In this document: in pieces, positions 1-4,957 of the stretch
How positions within the stretch are numbered: position 1 is the stretch's first letter
Layout of the letters: every line of letters starts with the position of its first letter
NCBI GenBank assembly: GCA_000432775.1
Contig: HF990327.1
Span: 10,027 to 17,265, forward strand
Origin: Alistipes sp. CAG:831
Lineage (GTDB): Bacteria > Bacteroidota > Bacteroidia > Bacteroidales > UBA932
Direction of reading: 5' to 3'
DNA: 7,239 nucleotides
The notes under the pieces: generated by a model
Told to the model about the DNA's origin: nothing
Databases searched by the model: none
Seen by the model: only the letters and a program-made list of their open reading frames with translations
Program-made: the position numbers and the translations under genes

Positions 1-318
1 GAGTTCAGGACGGATGCCAGGTACAACTACTACATCGGCTATGAGGCCGGATTCGGCGAGCCCGAACTGACCTGGAACGCGGAGATCTCCCAGCTCTTCC
101 TGAAGGACAAGATGACCCTGCGGTTCAAGGTCTACGATATACTCAACCAGGCCAAGAACAATTACCGCACCACCACCGACAACTATGTGGAGGATACCTA
201 CAACAATACCCTCGGGCAGTATTTCATGATATCGCTCGTCTACCGTTTCGGCAACTTCGACAAGATGATGGGAGGACGGCGCGGTCCGGGTGGTCCTCCG
301 AGACCTCCCCGCAGGTAG
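1..318 (+). CDS. C-terminal end of an outer-membrane beta-barrel (TonB-dependent receptor-like) protein, 5' partial
   Basis: The reading frame is open from base 1 to the TAG at 316-318, giving 105 residues; the start lies outside the window. The sequence has the alternating polar/aromatic pattern of the last strands of a large outer-membrane barrel: YNYYIGYEAG, then LTWNAEISQLF, then a strand around MTLRFKVYDILNQ, and a last strand around YFMISLVYRFGNF. The 'KVYDILNQ' strand followed by a 'YF...YRF' terminal strand is typical of Bacteroidota TonB-dependent receptors of the outer-membrane beta-barrel family 3 type, which import nutrients across the outer membrane or act as related channels. 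After the terminal strand comes an unusual basic tail of about 20 residues rich in Gly, Pro and Arg (from about KMMGGRRG to the end), presumably in the periplasm. The substrate cannot be told from this fragment. The gene converges on the RluA gene, with 12 bases between them and no clear terminator. Confidence 0.8.
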   Translation, partial: EFRTDARYNYYIGYEAGFGEPELTWNAEISQLFLKDKMTLRFKVYDILNQAKNNYRTTTDNYVEDTYNNTLGQYFMISLVYRFGNFDKMMGGRRGPGGPPRPPRR

Positions 319-330
319 GTTGAGGCGTCC

Positions 331-1428
331 CTAGGAATTACGGGAATTGACGAAGACCCTGAATTTTTCGATAAGTGCTTTCATGTCGTCGGGCAGTTCA
401 CTCCCGACGACTATTTTTTCATGTGTACGGGGATGTATGAACCCGATGGTACCGGCGTGGAGAGCCTGCCGGGGCAGTACTTCGAAGCAATTGTCGATGA
501 ACTGGCGGTAGCGGGAATACAGGGTGCCCTTGAGGATGCGGTCGCCGCCGTAGAGCGAGTCGTTGAAGAGAGGATGCCCGATGTGGTTCATGTGTACGCG
601 GATCTGATGGGTGCGGCCGGTCTCCAGGCTGCACTCGACCACTGTTATGTAGCCCAGGCGCTCGATGACCCTCCAGTGGGTCACGGCATGCTTGCCGGTT
701 CCGTCCTCCACGACCTTGAACCGTATCCGGTTGGCAGGGTCGCGGCCGATGTCGCCGATGACAGTGCCGGAGTCCTGTTCCATGTCGCCCCAGACGATAG
801 CCGTGTATTTTCTCTCTATGGAGTGGACGAAAAACTGGCGGGCCAGGTATGCCTGGGCCTCGTCGTTCTTGGCTATCAGAAGGGTGCCGGAGGTGTCCTT
901 GTCTATGCGGTGTACCAGGATGCCCATGCGGTCGTCCTGTGCGTCGGGACCCTGGCTGCGTCCCAGGTACCATGCCAGACCGTTGATGAGGGTGCCGGTG
1001 TAGTGGCTGCAGCCGGGGTGGACTACCAGTCCGGCCGGCTTGTTGATAACCAGGACATCATCGTCCTCATAGCGGATGTCCAGGTCCATCTTTTCGGGCA
1101 GAATCTCGTAGCCCCTGCGGCGGTAGGGGAGGCAGATGCGGATATCGTCCAGAGGCTTGACACGGTAGTTGGCCTTGACCGGAGTGCCGCCTACGTAGAC
1201 GTAGCCTGCGTCGATGGCCTGCTGGATGCGGTTGCGGGAGGCTCCCATGATGTGGGCTGCGAGGAATTTGTCCACCCGGAGCAGACTCTGGCCGCGGTCT
1301 ACTGTGATGTGGTAGTGCTCGAAGAGGCCCTGGTCATTCTCTTCGTCTGGATTGTCCTCATCTTCCTGGGATATTTCCTCAGCGATGGGGTCAGGAAGCG
1401 GGACGGGCTGCAGGTCAGAGCTGGACAT
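331..1428 (-). CDS. RluA/RluD-family 23S rRNA pseudouridine synthase with S4 domain
   Basis: Converts specific uridines of RNA, most likely large-subunit rRNA, to pseudouridine in the cytoplasm. From the start at 1428 the protein is 365 residues. It has an acidic N-terminal stretch (about residues 15-33), then an S4 RNA-binding domain (about 47-97, LLRVDKFLA ... SRNRIQQAI ... VKANYRVKP), then the catalytic domain. The family signature HRIDKDTSG lies at residues 173-181, with the expected catalytic Asp at 176. The later motif ETGRTHQIRVH also fits the family. Length and S4 plus catalytic architecture resemble RluD (helix 69 uridines), but site specificity cannot be read from sequence. Start choice: the ATG at 1428 overlaps the end of the PASTA gene by 14 bases and suggests translational coupling. 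An in-frame ATG at 1473 would add 15 basic residues and lengthen the overlap to 59 bases; a GGAGGAAGAAA stretch lies between the two starts. The pairing with an upstream PASTA gene is a common Bacteroidales arrangement as I recall it. Confidence 0.92.
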   Translation of the reverse strand: MSSSDLQPVPLPDPIAEEISQEDEDNPDEENDQGLFEHYHITVDRGQSLLRVDKFLAAHIMGASRNRIQQAIDAGYVYVGGTPVKANYRVKPLDDIRICLPYRRRGYEILPEKMDLDIRYEDDDVLVINKPAGLVVHPGCSHYTGTLINGLAWYLGRSQGPDAQDDRMGILVHRIDKDTSGTLLIAKNDEAQAYLARQFFVHSIERKYTAIVWGDMEQDSGTVIGDIGRDPANRIRFKVVEDGTGKHAVTHWRVIERLGYITVVECSLETGRTHQIRVHMNHIGHPLFNDSLYGGDRILKGTLYSRYRQFIDNCFEVLPRQALHAGTIGFIHPRTHEKIVVGSELPDDMKALIEKFRVFVNSRNS

Positions 1429-2242
1429 CGGTGCTGTCGGTTTCTTCCTCCGGAACGGGGATGCGTGAGACATCTTTGGACAGATACAGGGTTACGGACG
1501 TGCCCCTGCGTACGCTGACAGAGTCGGAGGCGGGAGGGTACTGGCCGTAGACATATGCCTCCAGGGAGTCGGCGTAGGTGCTTACAGTGCCGTCAAACTC
1601 ACAGCGGTAGATGTTCAGGGAGTTGTCGTGCAGCAGCTCAGTGGCCATCTGGTAGCGGTAGCCTATGATATAAGGCACGAAGGTGGCGCTGTCCGACGGG
1701 TTGAGGCCGAGTACCAGGTCTATGTACGAGCCGCTGTTGAGCCTGGTTCCCGGCTCGATGTCCTTGCCCTTGTATTGCTGGGCCAGTACGTTGTCTGTGG
1801 CTATATCCTGTACATATATGAGTTTGCCTATGTTGAGACCGTTGGAGGCCAGCTCTGTCCTGGCCTGTCTCAGGGAGAATCCTGTCAGGGACGGCATGGT
1901 GGATTGCCTTGGGATAATGGAGTTGATAACCAGCAGTATGCGTCGGTTCTTCTTGACCTTGTCTCCCGGCTCAGGATTCTGACGGGCGATGGCACCTCTC
2001 TCCATACCTCTTATGTACACGGAATCTGTGACTTCCAGGCGGAGCTCGGCCTCTGCGGCTACTGCCGCTGCTTCAGTCAGGCTCATGCCGGTCATGTCGG
2101 GAACGGAGAGCTCCTGATTGTGCCTGGTTATGATCTTGAGAAGCAGACTTATGATGAGGTAGCCTGCGAGAAGTATACCCAGGATGAGGAGTATGTTCTT
2201 GGTCAGGGAGTATTTGAACGGTTTCTGGAGAAATTGTTTCAT
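1415..2242 (-). CDS. Membrane-anchored PASTA-domain protein (no kinase domain)
   Basis: A 275-residue inner-membrane protein with its bulk in the periplasm. A short basic N-terminus (MKQFLQKPFKYSLTK) is followed by one hydrophobic membrane segment at about residues 16-36. Three PASTA repeats follow, at roughly 43-108 (starting LSVPDMTGMSLTEA), 113-181 (STMPSLTGFSLRQA) and 187-256 (TFVPYIIGYRYQMA). Each has the V/MP-x-hhG-hshxxA opening and ends in a hydrophobic strand. The C-terminus is acidic (VPEEETDSTD). PASTA domains bind muropeptides or beta-lactams in Ser/Thr kinases and PBPs. Here there is no kinase or transpeptidase, so a peptidoglycan-sensing or scaffolding role is inference. Start choice: the ATG at 2242 directly precedes the basic/hydrophobic anchor and lies about 22 bases downstream of the inferred transcription start. 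The longer frame to 2371 adds 43 residues that run through the divergent promoter region and into nikR, so it is rejected. It is the first gene of an operon with the RluA synthase, overlapping by 14 bases. Confidence 0.9.
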   Translation of the reverse strand: MKQFLQKPFKYSLTKNILLILGILLAGYLIISLLLKIITRHNQELSVPDMTGMSLTEAAAVAAEAELRLEVTDSVYIRGMERGAIARQNPEPGDKVKKNRRILLVINSIIPRQSTMPSLTGFSLRQARTELASNGLNIGKLIYVQDIATDNVLAQQYKGKDIEPGTRLNSGSYIDLVLGLNPSDSATFVPYIIGYRYQMATELLHDNSLNIYRCEFDGTVSTYADSLEAYVYGQYPPASDSVSVRRGTSVTLYLSKDVSRIPVPEEETDSTDVQL

Positions 2243-2270
2243 GTGTTGAGTGATTCTGTCTGCAAATATG

Positions 2271-2278
2271 CAAATATA
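2271..2278 (-). promoter_or_regulatory. Bacteroidota-type -7 promoter element of the PASTA-rluA operon
   Basis: Read on the minus strand, these bases are TATATTTG, an exact match to the Bacteroidota -7 consensus TAnnTTTG. A transcript starting about 7 bases downstream (near 2264) would have a leader of about 22 bases before the ATG at 2242. No clear TTTG-like -33 box is seen at the right distance. Confidence 0.55.
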
Positions 2279-2289
2279 AGGTAAAATTG

Positions 2290-2299
2290 GTAATATTAC
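2290..2299. promoter_or_regulatory. 10-bp perfect palindrome in the divergent promoter region (possible operator)
   Basis: GTAATATTAC is a perfect inverted repeat. It lies just upstream of the -7 box of the minus-strand PASTA promoter and about 40 bases upstream of the nikR -7 box, so a protein bound here could affect both. A looser dyad, ACATGT-gaaat-ATATGT, follows at 2299-2315. That nikR-family proteins bind either site is speculation; AT-rich promoter DNA produces short palindromes easily. Confidence 0.3.
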
Positions 2300-2313
2300 A
2301 TGTGAAATATATG

Positions 2314-2344
2314 TTTTCCCTGTGGCAGGGGATAAGTATCTTTG
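2314..2344 (+). promoter_or_regulatory. Promoter of the NikR-family regulator gene
   Basis: TATCTTTG at 2337-2344 matches the Bacteroidota -7 consensus TAnnTTTG exactly. A TTTT at 2314-2317, 19 bases upstream, could serve as a weak -33 element. Transcription would start near 2351. This makes the ATGs at 2358 and 2370 usable and excludes the upstream in-frame ATG at 2322, which would lie in the promoter. Confidence 0.6.
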
Positions 2345-2369
2345 CAGCCGAAAACGAATGGAAGCAGTC

Positions 2370-2771
2370 ATGGCACTTAAACGATTCGGAGTCTCGCTGG
2401 AGAGCGAGCTGCTTGATGAACTGGACCGTTATACGGTCGAGAACGGTTTTGCGAACCGCTCCAGGGCAGTGCGGGCCCTCATAGAGAAGTACGTTACGGA
2501 GGAAAAATGGGCGTGCAATCATATCGTGGCGGGTACGGTGCTGGTACTCTGCGACCGGGACAGGCAGGATGTCCAGGCCCGGATAGCCGGTGTGGTGAGA
2601 GACAACTCCGATGCGGTGCTTTCGGCCTCGGTCTACTTTGTGAGCGCCACTGCCTGCCTGCACATCGTGGCATTGCGGGGTGAGGCGGCGAGACTGACCT
2701 CTATCGGGGAGAGACTGGTATCCATCAACGGGGTCCGGCACGGAAAGCTGCTGATGAGCAGGGTTGATTGA
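2370..2771 (+). CDS. nikR: NikR-family ribbon-helix-helix regulator with altered nickel-site residues
   Basis: Predicted DNA-binding metalloregulator of 133 residues, the same length as E. coli NikR. The N-terminal ribbon-helix-helix domain (about 1-45) has the strand KRFGVSL, helix ESELLDELDRYT and the family motif NRSRAVR (29-35). The C-terminal ACT-like ligand/tetramerisation domain (about 50-133) contains RDRQDVQARI, ASVYFVSATACLHIVALRG and the conserved ending GVRHGKL. Aligned without gaps to E. coli NikR, the nickel ligands His76, His87, His89 and Cys95 fall on Arg77, Val88, Phe90 and Cys96, so only the Cys remains. The potassium-site residues Glu30 and Asp34 fall on Arg32 and Ala36. 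Family membership is clear, but nickel sensing is doubtful. Start choice: ATG 2370 gives the normal NikR N-terminus; ATG 2358 (four residues longer) is also possible. The receptor gene follows after 74 bases and is the likely target. Confidence 0.85.
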   Translation: MALKRFGVSLESELLDELDRYTVENGFANRSRAVRALIEKYVTEEKWACNHIVAGTVLVLCDRDRQDVQARIAGVVRDNSDAVLSASVYFVSATACLHIVALRGEAARLTSIGERLVSINGVRHGKLLMSRVD

Positions 2772-2811
2772 GAAGGATGTGGTGGGAGCCAGCCTGTTTT
2801 TTTGCCATTAT

Positions 2812-2842
2812 CGTAACATGATTTTATAAAAACGTAACACGA
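2812..2842. promoter_or_regulatory. Candidate operator: 10-bp direct repeat at 21-bp period upstream of the receptor gene
   Basis: CGTAACATGA (2812-2821) is repeated as CGTAACACGA (2833-2842), nine of ten bases identical, with a 21-bp period (about two helical turns). A perfect palindrome, TTTTATAAAA (2822-2831), lies exactly between. The second copy ends 3 bases before the receptor ATG at 2846. Ribbon-helix-helix dimers commonly bind sub-sites on one DNA face about two turns apart, so a site for the adjacent regulator is a fair inference. A TTTG at 2801-2804 may be a -33 box, but I see no good TAnnTTTG -7 box, so an independent promoter is uncertain. Confidence 0.45.
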
Positions 2843-2845
2843 AAT

Positions 2846-4768
2846 ATGTTTATGAGAAAATTCTTTCTTCCGGCAGCCATTCTGTGCGTTGCCGCCTTTA
2901 CCGGGGCTGAGGCCCGCAATATTGAGGAACCGGCGGATACTGCCGAAGGCCCCCTGACCGATACCCTTTCGCAGGTGGTTGTCACCGGTACCCGCAGCAA
3001 GACCGATATCAGACATCTGCCGCTGACCGTCACCGTGCTGGACCGTCCGGCGATAGAGTATTCCTACACCCCGTCACTGCTGCCGGTACTGACGGAGCAG
3101 GTGCCCGGATTCTTCTCCACATCCCGCGGCATCATGGGCTACGGAGTCTCGGGCGGGGCTGCCGGCAACATATCGGTCCGCGGACTCAGCGGCGGTTCCG
3201 GTCAGGTGATGGTGCTCATAGACGGGCATCCGCAGTACATGGGCATGTTCGGACATCCCATATCGGACTCCTACCAGTCCCTGATGGCGGAGCAGGTGGA
3301 AGTCCTCCGTGGGCCGGCTTCAGTACTTTACGGGTCCAATGCCATGGGCGGCGTGGTCAATATCGTCACCCGCAGGATGGAAGAGGACGGGGTCAGGACC
3401 AATATCTCAGCGGGCTACGGTTCGTGGAACACTGTCCAGACTGAGGCTACCAACCGTATGAAGTTCGGCGGTTTCTCCAGCGTGGTCAGCCTGTCGTACA
3501 ACCGCACCGACGGCCACCGTGCCGATATGGGCTTCGAGCAGTACGGAGGCTACGCAAAGCTCGGCTACGACTTTACCGAGAACTGGAGGGTGAGGGCCGA
3601 TGTCAATGTGACCCATTTCAATGCCTCCAATCCCGGAACAGTCTCCGAGCCTCTCGTGGATGCCGACCAGAGTGTTACCCGCGGCATGACATCCCTGGCC
3701 GTGGAGAACGAGTACGAACGGACCTCAGGCGCCCTGAGCGTGTTCTACAACTGGGGCGACCACCTTATCAACGACGGCTACATGCCTTCGGAAGGCGAGA
3801 CTCCTCTGGACTACCGCTTCAACTCCCACGATGACATGATGGGGATATCCGCCTATCAGAGCGTGAGGCTTTTCAGGGGCAACCGTCTGACAGCCGGAGT
3901 GGACTGGTACCGTTTCGGCGGTTCGGCATGGAACCGGTATGTGGCCGGGGAGCGCAACGGAGAGCGGGAGGACATCGTGGATATCGCGCAGCATGAAGTG
4001 GCCGGTTATGTGGACTTCCGGCAGAACATCGGAACGTGGCTGACCTTCAATGCCGGTCTTCGTGTGGACCACCATTCGCACCTCGGTACGGAGTGGGTGC
4101 CTCAGGCCGGGCTGGCCTTCCATCTGCCGTATTCCATTGAACTGAAGGCATCGGCCAGCAAGGGCTTCCGCTATCCGACCATCCGCGAGATGTACATGTT
4201 CCCGCCGCAGAACCCGGACCTGAGGCCAGAGCGGCTGTGGTCCTACGAACTCGCATTGTCCCAGAAACTTCTGGACGGAAGAGTCTCGTACGGGGTCAAT
4301 GTGTTCTACATCGACGGGGACAATATGATACAGACCCTGCCCAACCCTTCCGGCGCCGGGATGCTGAACCAGAACACCGGAGAGATTCACAACGCCGGGG
4401 TGGAGGCCCAGGTGGCCTGGCGTATCGCCCGTGACTGGTCGGTGGATGCCAACTACAGTTTCCTGCACATGGAGAATCCGGTGGTGGCCGCTCCCGAGCA
4501 CAAGCTCTATGTCGGCGGTCTTTTCACCCACGGACGCTGGCATGTATCGACCGGAGTGCAGTACGTAGCCGGACTGTACACTGCTGTCGGCGACTCTCCG
4601 GTGCAGGAGGATTTCGTCCTCTGGAACATCCGCGCCTCCTTCCGTATCCTCGACTGGATGTCCGTCTGGGTACGCGGCGAGAACCTTCTCAACCAGCACT
4701 ACGAGATCAACGCCGGCTTCCCCATGCCCGGGGCCAATGTCATCGGCGGCCTGAATTTCAAATTCTAG
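2846..4768 (+). CDS. TonB-dependent outer-membrane receptor, likely metal or metallophore uptake
   Basis: A 640-residue outer-membrane active transporter powered by TonB-ExbBD. It has a signal peptide (MFMRKFFLPAAILCVAAF, likely cleaved after the AEA at 21-23), a TonB-box-like segment (LSQVVVTGTR, 41-50), a plug domain at about 45-176 (ISVRGLSGGS; VLIDGHPQY; VEVLRGPASVLYGSNAMGGVVNIVTRR), and a 22-strand-type barrel ending in the aromatic NFKF expected for BAM recognition. There is no N-terminal carboxypeptidase-regulatory-like domain and no SusD partner, so it resembles the compact FepA/BtuB-type importers rather than glycan SusC proteins. The plug loop carries two His and two Met (128-137), and the barrel has HHSH at 409-412. 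It lies 74 bases downstream of the NikR-family gene on the same strand, which suggests a metal, chelate or cofactor substrate; the exact substrate is not determinable. An ATG at 2852 is an alternative start, two residues shorter. Confidence 0.93.
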   Translation: MFMRKFFLPAAILCVAAFTGAEARNIEEPADTAEGPLTDTLSQVVVTGTRSKTDIRHLPLTVTVLDRPAIEYSYTPSLLPVLTEQVPGFFSTSRGIMGYGVSGGAAGNISVRGLSGGSGQVMVLIDGHPQYMGMFGHPISDSYQSLMAEQVEVLRGPASVLYGSNAMGGVVNIVTRRMEEDGVRTNISAGYGSWNTVQTEATNRMKFGGFSSVVSLSYNRTDGHRADMGFEQYGGYAKLGYDFTENWRVRADVNVTHFNASNPGTVSEPLVDADQSVTRGMTSLAVENEYERTSGALSVFYNWGDHLINDGYMPSEGETPLDYRFNSHDDMMGISAYQSVRLFRGNRLTAGVDWYRFGGSAWNRYVAGERNGEREDIVDIAQHEVAGYVDFRQNIGTWLTFNAGLRVDHHSHLGTEWVPQAGLAFHLPYSIELKASASKGFRYPTIREMYMFPPQNPDLRPERLWSYELALSQKLLDGRVSYGVNVFYIDGDNMIQTLPNPSGAGMLNQNTGEIHNAGVEAQVAWRIARDWSVDANYSFLHMENPVVAAPEHKLYVGGLFTHGRWHVSTGVQYVAGLYTAVGDSPVQEDFVLWNIRASFRILDWMSVWVRGENLLNQHYEINAGFPMPGANVIGGLNFKF

Positions 4769-4785
4769 CAGTGATTTATATGTTT

Positions 4786-4841
4786 CCGGGCACAAAAAAA
4801 AGCTGTGCCCGGATAAACCGCAGACACAGCCAAGGCTTTTT
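4786..4841. terminator. Terminator-like hairpin region after the receptor gene
   Basis: CCGGGCACA (4786-4794) and TGTGCCCGG (4804-4812) form a perfect 9-bp stem with an A-rich 9-base loop, 18 bases after the receptor stop. No T-run follows directly. A competing stem, GCTGTG (4802-4807) with CACAGC (4825-4830), is followed six bases later by TTTTT (4837-4841), which could also pair with the A-run at 4794-4801. Either could end transcription of the plus-strand operon; the A/T runs on both sides could also serve the opposing M13 transcript. Confidence 0.5.
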
Positions 4842-4954
4842 GTCAGAACTGGTGAAGTGCAAGCCATTGAGGCCAAGAGCGAGGGAGCTTACTGGCGTAA
4901 GTGACCGAGCTATGGGGCGAAAATGGCGCAGCAATTCGCCAGTTCTGGCGAAAA
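4837..4954 (+). repeat. 118-base near-complete inverted repeat / long hairpin element, possible structured RNA
   Basis: The outer arms 4837-4860 and 4931-4954 pair at 23 of 24 positions if read as plus-strand RNA (20 Watson-Crick, 3 G-U, one G-A mismatch). GCCATT (4863-4868) pairs with AATGGC (4922-4927). The inner stem 4878-4892 with 4897-4911 has 15 stacked positions, closed by loop TGGC. It includes tandem G-A/A-G steps (4881-4882 with 4907-4908; 4885-4886 with 4903-4904) and a G-U (4887/4902); a third G-A/A-G step falls at 4869-4870 with 4919-4920. The right arm is also its own 8-bp hairpin (TTCGCCAG / CTGGCGAA, 4935-4952). It ends 3 bases before the stop codon of the opposing M13 gene. 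No ORF explains it. It may be a non-autonomous mobile element, a dispersed palindromic repeat or a transcribed RNA; the family is not recognised. Confidence 0.75.
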
Positions 4955-4957
4955 GGG

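Noticed and set aside
319..330. Bidirectional terminator between the convergent partial barrel gene and the RluA gene
   Set aside because: Only a 4-bp TCCC/GGGA pairing is visible around 327-344, with no T-run; too weak to call.
421..1518. Long plus-strand open frame opposite the RluA gene
   Set aside because: It is antisense to a gene with clear catalytic motifs and shows no recognisable domain; long antisense frames are common in G+C-rich coding DNA.
2322..2369. Upstream ATG extension of the NikR-family gene
   Set aside because: The extension would run through the TATCTTTG -7 box, and NikR proteins normally start just before the DNA-binding strand, which fits the ATG at 2370.
2243..2371. 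N-terminal extension of the PASTA protein by 43 residues
   Set aside because: It crosses the divergent promoter region and the first codon of the regulator gene, and the ATG at 2242 sits properly before the membrane anchor.
3725..4876. Long minus-strand open frame opposite the receptor gene
   Set aside because: Shadow of a well-supported TonB-dependent receptor; no domain seen in the antisense translation.
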